From NCBI GenBank assembly GCA_900074725.1, contig LT598459.1, positions 630,467-694,466 of the forward strand: a stretch of 64,000 nt of DNA, read 5' to 3'. A program made the translations under genes and the position numbers. The notes below the pieces were generated by a model. That model made no database searches and had not been told where the DNA came from. It worked only from the letters and a program-made list of their open reading frames with translations. This stretch comes from Lachancea dasiensis. Lineage: Eukaryota; Ascomycota; Saccharomycetes; Saccharomycetales; Saccharomycetaceae. The stretch's first letter is position 1, and the number at the start of each line of letters is the position of its first letter. This document shows, one piece after another, positions 29,101 through 36,747 of the stretch.

Positions 29101-29557
29101 TCGAGCTTCTGGGCCCCGTCGACGCCAGGGGAATGCTCGGCCTGTCACTGGCGCCGTGGCTGTTTCTGCGAAACAACGACCCGAAAAGCGTCTTCTTGGT
29201 CTTTGCAGTGCTATTCCCACTGCCCAGATTCGCCTCGTTCACAGACTTGGAGCGTTGCGGAGCATGAGAGCGCGCCATCTTCGCCGTCCCCGTGGCATCG
29301 GGAGTGGCCGAGTCGCTGGATTTTTTGCCTGGGGTTGGAGGCAGCGGCGTCTTCGCAACCTCACCGGCTGGTTGCGAGCTACACACGGCTGCTGCGCCAG
29401 GGGCCTCCGCGTGCGCAGAAACATGGCTAAGAGAGCCATTGGACACGGAAGATGACCTTTTTTGCCTTACCGGAGGCTGTTGGGCTTTGGGCTTTCTTCT
29501 ACCCTTGTAAAGCCAGTCCACGTCTACATCCACATCCAGCGAGTTCGCTATGACCAT
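26168..29557 (-). CDS. GIP3: Gip3/Her1 family protein, leucine-rich-repeat-like, Glc7-interacting
   Basis: 1129 residues. A basic, Ser/Pro/Ala-rich N-terminal third is followed by a middle region with leucine-rich-repeat-like helices (LYFLDLSNLPQIF, LKRLHLDSNDFTSREVV, LTNLDIAYGNMPEQISSRI) and a C-terminal tail. The PP1-docking consensus RVTF occurs at residues 246-249 in PLRRVTFAVDRFG. S. cerevisiae Gip3 binds the phosphatase Glc7 and Her1 is linked to the ER; the molecular role of both remains thin. This is the single ancestor-type gene of GIP3 (YPL137C) and HER1 (YOR227W). The 5' part is GC-rich, less so toward the middle. ATG 29557 starts the conserved MVIANSLDVDVDVDWLY. Confidence 0.9.
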   Translation of the reverse strand: MVIANSLDVDVDVDWLYKGRRKPKAQQPPVRQKRSSSVSNGSLSHVSAHAEAPGAAAVCSSQPAGEVAKTPLPPTPGKKSSDSATPDATGTAKMARSHAPQRSKSVNEANLGSGNSTAKTKKTLFGSLFRRNSHGASDRPSIPLASTGPRSSSPAKGAAPGDATSTSVGAAPATPPATAPAAVPGAVSTPNSSSMNVAVSQFLKEPSSPEVKDPAPIHEERFFPGRASTHRNSIPFENLASVPLRRVTFAVDRFGMDPPQQIPSRKPKRGDVLIPQDMICPTPSISVGITNTQGSVEHAASLFNEESKEYKAALENHRKALRESDKHQQEAHYAAQRIAHEVANFKSKSTSQATNTTAPASGQQAGTKPTTTAIDDRIKHLEIDKPIHKHENYFDPSQPEDSPESQTKLTLDKIYTRCCHLREILPIPSTLKQVKNKTAPLQMLKFLNPRPTLIDLLSFCDFISITPIHNVVFDNVNLTPEMLRIVITSLANSGAIEKLGFRNVIFNSESWKLLCRFLLRNDSLLKLDISQTKIKPDLAPGLYRAHMDWNLFTDVLQRRRGRPLEELLINGVRFDNFDVFVNLLSTFASTAPAHSKKRLGIAQSSITGEQLKFLMSWVSDYQIQGVDLGFNDLSELVKPLVGKLSALPLDNMHYFTLNSTNIATAYDAALILRAISKLPNLYFLDLSNLPQIFPEIFPYLNKYLPRMANLKRLHLDSNDFTSREVVMVTSVLSKCDQLLHLSLLNIPAEAFSTAMCANVYDCVRQCAKLTNLDIAYGNMPEQISSRIALCLMRRMHRDFELDDLTNQDDVLFDGTLLSETAENVFEKLNNFENVETNATRRYLLKKYWERFNRVHDNVQSTIDQLFHKRSLGELNLQSKENLLRLLFVENNLSHILSLLKTYPQVADVAGFEPDTQPSAFEHDLSALPDPEVPAHVRPHLMATDSGRTIDVTTGKPVLVKQPSHVALVGKRQEEEEGEFHKWGFFVQQQNSIYPDHQVVNPGPAATAVSPQTSSTATAAVAPQAAAAHGLLPKIPSGTELRDAVMRAKGIDSIEELIQNVTGNRVTLDKIYGVPLHPMATVPPAAAAGSQLVRSSSTASFTSSDSDNEDKVDETYDKLLSSLSKVRSNK

Positions 29558-30681
29558 TACAGGCTGGTTAGATGCGCTAATTGCGAGAAGTGCGCAGCGT
29601 TGACGTCCAAGCAGAGATGTCGGTTTTTCAGATATGATGGAAACTAATTAAGTGAGCTAATAAAAGTACCGGAATGTGACGGACCCACCACAGGAAATAT
29701 AGCGAAGACGGGTCACAGAGGCTCAATGGCGAGCAGGACAGGACCTCCAGCAGTTCCGGGGCCACCTTCGTGCTCAAGACTGTGCTAGCTAAATTCTTCC
29801 GGCCGAAAAAGACTCGGATTTGGCGCCGTCAACGGTTTCTTGTATGTGTGCGTCGCTACACCTCGGTGCGGCTGTCGGCTCGCAAGCATTACACCAATCA
29901 CCAGGCGACACGCCGCAGCCGGAAAGCACGAAGAACAACGCCCAGCTGGAACGCGCGAAGAGCGACACACAGCCCGCAAAGCACGAAGCGAAACACACAG
30001 GAAGAGCCACGCACACACGCGCACGCCTGCCCCGGGAACGCGATTGCCACCGCAGGTGTCCCACCCGCCAAACGCATGCTTCCGACGCCCTTGACACCGC
30101 GGTGTCAGATTGGTAAAAAGTGACATGGCCCGGCCCGCGAGGTTTTGCGCACTTGGCGGCCCCGCTGGAGCCGTCCCGCGCCTCTGCCGCAGCGGCGAGC
30201 CATCCCGCGCCATCCCGCGCGCACGCGCACAACGCCCGAGGCCAGCAGCCCACGAGCTGGCCCTCCCCACCACAACAATGGCGAAAAGCGACTGACAGTC
30301 GCAGTGCTTCGGGGCCCGGGGCCGTTATGGCCATCCGACAACTGCCACTGCAAGTGCACCCGGTTTTTCACCCACCCGATTATATGCTCGCTATCCCCGG
30401 CCAAACTCCGGAGGGCCGTCGAGAGCTGGCACCTGCCCGAAGCCGGCGACCCAGGCCGCGTATACCAAGCCCAGCAGCCCGCACCCGCAACCCGCGGCGT
30501 GCTACAGCTGCTGCAGCGGCGAGCACCTCGACTCTTTGCACTTTTCGCTGGCGACGCTGGAAAAAGCAGATCACTTTGGCCCCCGCTGTCGCGGGCAAAG
30601 GATACAAAAAATTATTAAGCGGGAGCCTGGCAATCTCCATTTGAACAACTCCCACCAACAGCATAGCGTGCAGCAACGAAG
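29558..30681. promoter_or_regulatory. divergent intergenic region, GIP3 / ISU1, with candidate Aft site
   Basis: 1.1 kb, GC-rich. TGCACCC at 30355-30361, about 325 bp upstream of ISU1, matches the Aft1/Aft2 iron-response core, plausible because ISU genes respond to iron status in S. cerevisiae. Many overlapping open frames reflect base composition and none has support as a gene. Confidence 0.4.
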
Positions 30682-31173
30682 ATGATGCAAAGACTTATGA
30701 CTACTCGTGTGATGTCCAATGGGCTACGCCCCAACCTGGCGACGTGCTCGCTGGCTCTGTCGCCGGCTCTTCGCAGAGCTTACCACCCCAGAGTCATCGA
30801 CCACTACACCAACCCTAGAAACATTGGGTCTATGGATAAGAAGCTCCAAAACGTGGGCACGGGGCTGGTGGGCGCGCCCGCGTGCGGGGACGTGATGAAA
30901 CTGCAGATCCAGGTCAACGACGAGACGGGTGTGATCGAGAACGTGAAGTTCAAGACGTTTGGGTGCGGGTCTGCGATCGCGTCCAGCTCGTACATGACGG
31001 AGCTGGTGCGTGGCAAGACGTTGGACGTGGCTGCGCAGATCAAGAACACCGAGATCGCCAAGGAGCTGAGTCTGCCCCCGGTGAAGCTGCACTGCAGCAT
31101 GCTGGCCGAAGACGCGATCAAAGCTGCGATCAAGGACTACCAGTCGAAGCGCAAGGCCACCGTGCTGAAGTAG
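30682..31173 (+). CDS. ISU1: mitochondrial Fe-S cluster scaffold Isu1
   Basis: 163 residues (S. cerevisiae Isu1 165). A presequence of about 33 residues is followed by the mature start AYHPRVIDHYTNPRNIGSMD. The three cluster-ligating Cys are C68 (GAPACGDVMKL, with Asp70), C94 (TFGCGSAIASSS) and C138 (KLHCSMLAEDAI). LPPVK at 131-135 is the binding motif for the Hsp70 Ssq1. Isu1 assembles [2Fe-2S] clusters with Nfs1-Isd11 and hands them on with Ssq1, Jac1 and Mge1. Single counterpart of ISU1 (YPL135W) and ISU2 (YOR226C). A second ATG follows immediately; the first was used. Confidence 0.97.
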   Translation: MMQRLMTTRVMSNGLRPNLATCSLALSPALRRAYHPRVIDHYTNPRNIGSMDKKLQNVGTGLVGAPACGDVMKLQIQVNDETGVIENVKFKTFGCGSAIASSSYMTELVRGKTLDVAAQIKNTEIAKELSLPPVKLHCSMLAEDAIKAAIKDYQSKRKATVLK

Positions 31174-31190
31174 ACGGCGAGCGCAGCGTC

Positions 31191-31258
31191 GGGACGTGGA
31201 GAAGCAGTGCGGAGGAGGTGATGCGGGACGTGGAGAAGCAGTGCGGAGGAGGTGATGC
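31191..31258 (+). repeat. 34-bp direct tandem duplication
   Basis: Two perfect copies of a 34-bp unit beginning GGGACGTGGAGAAGCAG at 31191-31224 and 31225-31258, with the first 6 bases repeated once more after. It begins 17 bp beyond the ISU1 stop codon, so it lies in the 3' untranslated region. Probably a recent slippage duplication. Confidence 0.95.
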
Positions 31259-31587
31259 GGGACGTTGGCTTTTTTGTACCAGCGCACAGTTTTATAGGTA
31301 TATAGGGAACCCGTTTTGTCAATATTCACGTCGCAGCAGGGCAGGGCCCACCGGCGCAGGCGCGAGCAGGCGCGAGAGCAGACGCGAGAGCCCAGGCGAG
31401 CCGGGGTGGTTGGGCTCATCGCCGAGCGCCATGTCTTTCGTACGAACGTACATTCTGAAAATTTTCAATGGGCCAACTCGCCAGCTCATCTGGCGTGGAC
31501 ACCGTCCTCCCACCCTCCACACACACCAAGCTCACCGCCCCCCAAGGAAGTCTCGTCGTGCCCAGACCCCCCACTGCCGTCGCTCCA

Positions 31588-32022
31588 ATGTCCACGACCC
31601 TTTTCGACGATATTTTCCAGGTCACCGAGGTGGACCAAGGCCGCTACAACAAGGTTTCGCGGATCGAAGCCCACTCCACGTCGCAAGAGTTCCAGCTGAC
31701 CCTGGACGTCAACACCGAATTGTTCCCTATCCGCGCCAATGACAACTTGACGGTGATGCTGTCGTCGAGCCTGTCCCTGGACGGCTCCGAAATGGCGCAG
31801 GGTGGCTCGTGGAGAGCTCCCCAGGCCGGCGAGCGGTCGCTGGCCGATGACTACGACTACGTGATGTACGGCACGGCCTACCGGTTCGAGGAGGTGGCCG
31901 GCAAAAAAGACCTGATTGCCGTGCACTACTCGTTTGGTGGGCTTTTGATGCGTTTGGAAGGGAACTACCGTGGCCTCAGCAACCTGAAACAGGAAAACGC
32001 TTACCTGTTGATCCGCCGCTGA
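31588..32022 (+). CDS. RPB8: RNA polymerase I/II/III shared subunit Rpb8 (ABC14.5)
   Basis: 144 residues (S. cerevisiae 146). It begins [30 protein letters not shown] and includes [30 protein letters not shown] and the C-terminal [28 protein letters not shown], all diagnostic for the OB-fold Rpb8. The subunit sits on Rpb3 side of all three nuclear polymerases. The ATG at 31588 is chosen by homology; the frame stays open 40 codons upstream from an in-frame ATG at 31468, which reads as Pro/Thr-rich leader and is unlikely to be used. Same-strand order ISU-RPB8 matches YOR226C-YOR224C. Confidence 0.96.
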   Translation: MSTTLFDDIFQVTEVDQGRYNKVSRIEAHSTSQEFQLTLDVNTELFPIRANDNLTVMLSSSLSLDGSEMAQGGSWRAPQAGERSLADDYDYVMYGTAYRFEEVAGKKDLIAVHYSFGGLLMRLEGNYRGLSNLKQENAYLLIRR

Positions 32023-32378
32023 GCCGAAATACCAGCCAGACAAGCGAACCAACCACCAGCGTGCTGCGCAATGGGCTGGGGCTGTTTGGGCTGTCAATGT
32101 CTTGGCCCCCACACAATTAAAAAAGAGGTTGAACACACTCGTAGAAAATCTAGAAACGTCGCTGTTTCTCCCGCAATTCCACCCACCAACCAACTGCATA
32201 GCATCACCGATAAATAATACTGTACAATAACGAAATAATGCGCTTGAGAAGCGTTGTCTTTGCCGGTCCTCTGCGTCGGACCCCAGTGTTTAGGCTCCAG
32301 GGCTATAAATTAGATTGGCATCTACCTACACCCTCCTGCCATAGATAACAACAAAGTAAACATCCTACACATTCAAAG
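32023..32378. other. intergenic, RPB8 to MTP18-like gene
   Basis: 356 bp with the RPB8 3' flank and a TATAAAT box at about 32304-32310, roughly 70 bp upstream of the next ATG. No other feature seen. Confidence 0.45.
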
Positions 32379-33029
32379 ATGGGCTCCGATAACTCCCAAA
32401 CTGCTGTCGCATCTGTGACAGGGGCCGATGGCCCCTCGTCCACCCAACTGATGCATACCCCAGACAGTACCGATTCCTCCGTCCGTTACGCTGCCTACGC
32501 CAGCCGTCTCCGGACCATCGCGCTTGCGTCCCATAGATACGTTGCGTACACTTCAGACATCGGGGAATCGTTCCGCCCTGTGTTTTCACCATTGCTGGTG
32601 AGATTTGGATACGGTATCTCGTGGGCCTACATCCTGGGAGACGTTTCCTACACGGCGTGGGTGGCCAAATTGCAACAGGAGGGGCGGTACCGTCCGGGAT
32701 TGAGGCCTTGGGACTCACTGCCACCCGTTGATCCCACCGAGGTGGCGCAAGCCAAGGCAGTGCAGATGCCCGATTGGAAAATGGTGAGTCTCGAAAGAAT
32801 GATTTTCCAAAGTGTTGCTTCCATGGGGCTGCCAGCGTTCACCATCCACAGCGCGGTGAAGTACTCGGGCAATTGGTTCAACAAGCAGTTTCCCAAGAAC
32901 GCGGTGCTGAGAACCTGGGGGCCCATCGGGCTCGGGCTCAGTGTGGTGCCCGCGTTGCCATACCTTTTCGATAAACCCATCGAGCACTTGTTGGACCAGG
33001 TCTTTCAAAACCATCCCAAACACGAGTAG
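32379..33029 (+). CDS. MTP18/MTFP1-like mitochondrial fission process protein
   Basis: 216 residues. The segment VRYAAYASRLRTIALASHRYVAYTSDIGESFRPV resembles the MTFP1 N-terminal signature (ARYLGYANEVGE.FR), then VRFGYGISWAYILGDVSYTAW, FQSVASMGLPAFTIHSAVK and a C-terminal GLSVVPALPYLFDKPIEHLLDQVF. MTFP1/MTP18 is an inner mitochondrial membrane protein that affects fission and inner membrane integrity in animals; fungal members are little studied. Three or four hydrophobic segments fit. S. cerevisiae has no gene I recognise at this place between RPB8 and DSC3, so it was probably lost there. A 5' targeting sequence is not obvious; the N-terminal 35 residues are polar and Ser/Thr-rich. Confidence 0.78.
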   Translation: MGSDNSQTAVASVTGADGPSSTQLMHTPDSTDSSVRYAAYASRLRTIALASHRYVAYTSDIGESFRPVFSPLLVRFGYGISWAYILGDVSYTAWVAKLQQEGRYRPGLRPWDSLPPVDPTEVAQAKAVQMPDWKMVSLERMIFQSVASMGLPAFTIHSAVKYSGNWFNKQFPKNAVLRTWGPIGLGLSVVPALPYLFDKPIEHLLDQVFQNHPKHE

Positions 33030-33159
33030 CAAGACTCACACCTCTCCAGATCCTCCATTATCATTTTATATTATCGTGTACATAACTATACGCGTCCAGG
33101 CGCAGCCGGGTGTCCCGAAGAATATCCTTTTTTTTATGTCTCTGTCCGCTGTGCTTGAT

Positions 33160-33921
33160 CTAAACCCTGGAAAACCCTAGTGTTATCCCAAAGCACAGAT
33201 TTATCAAAAGCCCGCCCACGATGGCCATTCGCTGCCGCTTGTTGAACAGCCCCTCCTGCGTCATCAGCAGAAAGCTGAAAACCCCCAGGGCGAACCCTAC
33301 CACCAGCCCCACCAACAGGTCCACATTGTGCTTGTAATTCGCGATTCCTATCATGCCCATCTGCGCCGTGTCGTCGTTGGCACCAGTCTCCATCCACTGC
33401 TCCTCGAGCTGTCGGATGTCGCGCTGGCCGTCAGTGTTCTGTGCCAGACTTTCCAGGTCTCCGTACGTGCTTTGGAACCGTTGTCGCAGAAGTTCAATTT
33501 CCTCGTCGCTGAATCCAACTGACCGCAACCTATCGAACCCAATCGCTTGTGTTGTCGTACCTTCTACATTGGGCTGTGCTTCGTCCAACAAGTCTTCGTT
33601 CGCAGCCTCCTGTGCCGTCAAGTCTCGCCCGACTATACACTGCACGTAGAACACCGTTTCGCCGGAGTCTTCGAAGTATCGCTTCAGCTGCAGGTCTGAG
33701 CTCGACGTCAATACATGTCCATTCCTGAGGAAGCGGAGCCGTTTATTATCCGTCCAGCTGCCCCGCAGCTGTCTGCACATACGCCTTAGCCACGGCACCG
33801 TAACCACGTCTAGATTCAAGTTGCTCACGTTCAAGGGCAAATCTTCCATCTGCTCCACTGCAAATCGAACCGTTACTAGACGATCTTGTCTCGCAGATCC
33901 ATCAAGACTAACTGCCGCCAT
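33160..33921 (-). CDS. DSC3: Dsc E3 ubiquitin ligase complex subunit Dsc3
   Basis: 253 residues. The N-terminal half has a ubiquitin-like fold pattern (LVTVRFAVEQMEDLPLNV...KRLRFLRNGHVLTSSSDLQ...VFYVQCIVG), a middle helical region with GFDRLRSVGFSDEEIELLRQRF resembling a UBA-like helix set, and two C-terminal membrane segments (VDLLVGLVVGFALGVFSFLLM and RMAIVGGLLINLCFGITLGF). Dsc3 is part of the Golgi and endosomal Dsc (Tul1) ubiquitin ligase. The position beside ODC matches YOR223W-YOR222W. ATG 33921 begins the conserved part. Confidence 0.88.
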   Translation of the reverse strand: MAAVSLDGSARQDRLVTVRFAVEQMEDLPLNVSNLNLDVVTVPWLRRMCRQLRGSWTDNKRLRFLRNGHVLTSSSDLQLKRYFEDSGETVFYVQCIVGRDLTAQEAANEDLLDEAQPNVEGTTTQAIGFDRLRSVGFSDEEIELLRQRFQSTYGDLESLAQNTDGQRDIRQLEEQWMETGANDDTAQMGMIGIANYKHNVDLLVGLVVGFALGVFSFLLMTQEGLFNKRQRMAIVGGLLINLCFGITLGFSRV

Positions 33922-34025
33922 CCTGTCCTGCTCGCAACTCTCACAAGTTAGCTATAGTCGTAGGTTGTGGATATGACTTTCCTTGACTTGAGTGCCCTTC
34001 AATTAAGAGCTGGGAAATATAGTGG

Positions 34026-34058
34026 CCGGGTAAGCAAAGCGTTGGAAAAGTATATAAA
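34026..34058 (+). promoter_or_regulatory. snR35 promoter: Reb1 site and TATA box
   Basis: CCGGGTAA at 34026-34033 is a full Reb1 site. TATATAAA follows at 34051-34058. Both lie 60-100 bp before the predicted snR35 start on the plus strand, the expected layout of a yeast snoRNA gene. Confidence 0.6.
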
Positions 34059-34129
34059 GGCTAAGGAATATGACCGACTTCTTCCAGTTTCTACACCTTT
34101 GGTCAGTTTTTTAGAAAACCAATAATCGT

Positions 34130-34312
34130 GCGGATTATACAAACCAGGACTATAAAACCGTGTTGCTAGTGCGCCTTTCTGTGGTGTAATTTCTAGCGTC
34201 AAGTCCATCGGAGAGAACATCTCGTTCGTCTTAGCGCCCTTTTGTGGGTCGTCAGCAGGGCTCGCAAGGGCCCTGCCATATCGATCTGCAAGGGCCGGTA
34301 GAACGTACATGT
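34130..34312 (+). ncRNA. SNR35: H/ACA snoRNA snR35, guide for 18S U1191 pseudouridylation
   Basis: Two-hairpin H/ACA RNA. In hairpin 1 the pocket arms are CCGTGTT (34158-34164) and GTCAA (34198-34202), separated by a stem GCTAG (34165-34169) / CTAGC (34193-34197). They are exactly complementary to the 18S sequence UUGAC-Psi-C-AACACGG around yeast position 1191. A basal stem GGAC/GTCC (34147-34150/34203-34206) encloses the pocket. The H box AGAGAA is at 34212-34217, 14 nt after the pocket, the canonical spacing. Hairpin 2 has basal stem CGTTC/GAACG, and ACA at 34307-34309 is followed by 3 nt. In S. cerevisiae snR35 also lies between ODC2 and DSC3. The 5' end is approximate. Confidence 0.9.
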
Positions 34313-34439
34313 GGCTAGTAGCAGGATGCAGAGGTCGTAGCTTTTTCGTAGACGGGATCGTAGAGAAAACATATGAGATAAGATCGTATTGTATTAAAGC
34401 TATAATTAAAATGTCTTGAGAAGTCTATACGCGGGCGCA

Positions 34440-35336
34440 TCAGTTCTGTCTGTAGTGGAAGTCTCTGAAGAAGTCCATCACTCCGGTAAACACCACCAGC
34501 AGAATACCACCACCAGGTCCCAACCTCAACACCTTGGGCACGAAACCCTTGTAGAGGGCGGAGAAGCCTTCCTCGCGGTAGATGGTAAACAGAGAGGGCC
34601 AGGACCAGTTGTATTTGCGGACCTGGCCGGCGACGACCGCGGTGTTCTGGATACGGGACTTGACAACGTCGAAAGGAGTGCTCAACAGAGAGCCAAAAGT
34701 ACCACCGATGGTACCGGCGACCAGGTCGTTACCGGTCTGCTGGGACTTGGTTTGCGCGGCGGGCAACAGCGAACGCACTTGGAAGATGACCCCGAAGTAG
34801 CCCGCGTTCCACACACCGTGACGCCACAACGTGGACTCCAGCCCGTTGTACATGGCCAGCACACCCTCCTGGGCGACAATCTTGCGCACCACCTCGATCG
34901 GCCCCGAGAAGCTCGAGCTCGCGTCCTGCAGCCGGATCTTCACCAGTTCGAATGGGACTACCACGAACGCCTCGCAACAACCGGCAGACGCCCCGCTGAG
35001 GATACTCAACGACTGCGTGAGCTTCTCCACGCCAAACTCCCGCTTGTACAGTTTCTGGAACTCGTCGTTACATGCGAACTTTGTAGCTCTCTTGGGCGCC
35101 TCCATCAGCACGGGTGAAGATATACCCTTGTACAGTCTTGACGCACCCTCACGGGCCACAATTTGCTTCATACAGTCCAGAACTCCGGTGTATGTAGGGC
35201 CAGAACTGCCCTTCACCTGAAGTTGCATTCTGGTTTTGACCACGTCCAGCGGGTACATAACCAGGATTTCCGAAATCCCTGCCACGGCGCCCGCAGCGAA
35301 CTGGTATCTAAATGGCAATGGTAGAGCGTCGGTCAT
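34440..35336 (-). CDS. ODC1: mitochondrial 2-oxodicarboxylate carrier Odc1/Odc2
   Basis: 298 residues, three tandem mitochondrial carrier repeats with the Px[DE]xx[KR] signatures PLDVVKTRMQ, PFELVKIRLQ and PFDVVKSRIQ, each at the end of the first helix of its repeat. It starts MTDALPLPFRYQFAAGAVAGISEILVMYP. Odc1/2 exchange 2-oxoadipate and 2-oxoglutarate across the inner membrane, feeding lysine synthesis in the cytosol. The single gene corresponds to ODC1 (YPL134C) and ODC2 (YOR222W). Codon use is biased, suggesting solid expression. Confidence 0.95.
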   Translation of the reverse strand: MTDALPLPFRYQFAAGAVAGISEILVMYPLDVVKTRMQLQVKGSSGPTYTGVLDCMKQIVAREGASRLYKGISSPVLMEAPKRATKFACNDEFQKLYKREFGVEKLTQSLSILSGASAGCCEAFVVVPFELVKIRLQDASSSFSGPIEVVRKIVAQEGVLAMYNGLESTLWRHGVWNAGYFGVIFQVRSLLPAAQTKSQQTGNDLVAGTIGGTFGSLLSTPFDVVKSRIQNTAVVAGQVRKYNWSWPSLFTIYREEGFSALYKGFVPKVLRLGPGGGILLVVFTGVMDFFRDFHYRQN

Positions 35337-35778
35337 GTTAAAATTGGAAACTGCTTGGCTGGTATCAAGTGCGAGTGTTGTTGATTGAATGGTCTGATAT
35401 TGCTAACAAGTCCGGACTTTACACGACCACGAATTTTCAAATGGGTTCTCTCAGTAAAGACTCAATTGATCTGTCAAAGGGATTTCGTCGATGCCCTTCT
35501 TCCAAAACCTTTATATAGCGTTTTCACCAAGTTGAAAGATGCACCGGAAAATTTGTCAGTTTCGAGTCAATTAAAATTTATTGAACTCTCACCGTTTGTT
35601 TACCAGATAACAGTCGAGTTACCGGCGAGTGAGAAAAATAACCAAAACTGGTGAAATTGGCGCCTGTAAACCGCGTAGCAAGTACTGCAATCGGATAGGG
35701 CTTGAAGAGGGCTTTCGTTAGGTAGGTCTCTCGAACTGTGGCCTGAATATTTGTGACTTTATTGTCGTATTATCATAT
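35337..35778. promoter_or_regulatory. divergent intergenic region, ODC1 / MCT1
   Basis: 442 bp between divergent starts. Short plus-strand frame 35385-35654 lacks an ATG start and family resemblance and is treated as chance. Confidence 0.35.
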
Positions 35779-36747
35779 ATGCCGAGACTAATTACATTCC
35801 CAGGCCAAGGAACTCCGGTGCTGGGCCATGTTTTTAATTCTTATTTAGCACAGCGTAGTCCGGCGATATTGGCTGGTGATCACGCACGTCTGGTGGCGAA
35901 ACAAATCGAACAAACTCCTGGCGAACCGGCGTCCATTGTTGCATGCTCATTTCTATTGTACAAGATCCACTGTAGCGAGAATCGTGGAAACAATGCGTCA
36001 CGGGTGTTTTTGGGCCATTCGTTGGGTGAGTTGTCGTGTCTGGCCGCGGGTAACAGTTTGTTCACGTTGCAGCAGGCAATGGCAATAGCCCACTACCGCA
36101 ACTCGTTGATGCTACAAGCGGTTGCGCAGCAGCAGGGCGCGCGGGAATACAGCATGTGGGCTATTTCAGCACCTAAGGCGAAAAGTTTGGCTAACGACGT
36201 GCGACGCCTGATTAAATTGCAGCCAAAGGGCAGCTCAGTCGCGCTGGCAAATATCAATACAGACCAGCAATGCGTGGTGTCAGGCACTGCGGAGGACTTC
36301 GAGCACTGGCAGGTTCGGTTACGCGGAATTGTGGGGCGCTGTAAAATCTCCCGGCTCAAAAATCCTTACCGCCTTCCGTTTCACAACCCACAGGTCTTGG
36401 CTCCAATTGGAGAGCCGCTCCTCAGTTATATGTGGGAAAACCTGAAAGACCAGGGACTGCAGACCTTAAAAACCCTTGATCACCCTATGATTTGCAACCT
36501 CACGGGCGGCCAAGTCACGGATGTACACGATGCTCTAGAACGGTTCGCGTACGGCAGCTGCAACGTAGTGGAATTTGTCAAATGCTGCGAAACGGTAAAT
36601 TCACTGGACATAACCGAAGCGCTCCATATTGGGCCCAGCAACGTCATTGGCAAGTTGGTTGCTAAAAACTGTCAGATACGGAAAAGCGAGGTTTGGAACG
36701 AGTACATGGGCGCCGACCCTCAAGCCACTATCCCTCCGTTGGAATAA
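35779..36747 (+). CDS. MCT1: mitochondrial malonyl-CoA:ACP transferase Mct1
   Basis: 322 residues (S. cerevisiae 360). It begins MPRLITFPGQGTPV and has the nucleophile motif GHSLGELS, then YRNSLML with the conserved Arg, and the C-terminal NPYRLPFHNPQVL region that supplies the catalytic His. The enzyme loads malonyl groups onto acyl carrier protein for mitochondrial type II fatty acid synthesis and lipoate supply. The N-terminus is short and lacks a strong presequence, as in S. cerevisiae. Synteny with ODC and RDS2/COX11 matches YOR221C. Its stop is 20 nt inside the convergent RDS2 frame. Confidence 0.92.
   Translation: MPRLITFPGQGTPVLGHVFNSYLAQRSPAILAGDHARLVAKQIEQTPGEPASIVACSFLLYKIHCSENRGNNASRVFLGHSLGELSCLAAGNSLFTLQQAMAIAHYRNSLMLQAVAQQQGAREYSMWAISAPKAKSLANDVRRLIKLQPKGSSVALANINTDQQCVVSGTAEDFEHWQVRLRGIVGRCKISRLKNPYRLPFHNPQVLAPIGEPLLSYMWENLKDQGLQTLKTLDHPMICNLTGGQVTDVHDALERFAYGSCNVVEFVKCCETVNSLDITEALHIGPSNVIGKLVAKNCQIRKSEVWNEYMGADPQATIPPLE

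Noticed and set aside
33999-34310. Minus-strand open frame of 103 codons between DSC3 and ODC1.
   Set aside because: It lies antisense to the snR35 snoRNA and has no family resemblance.
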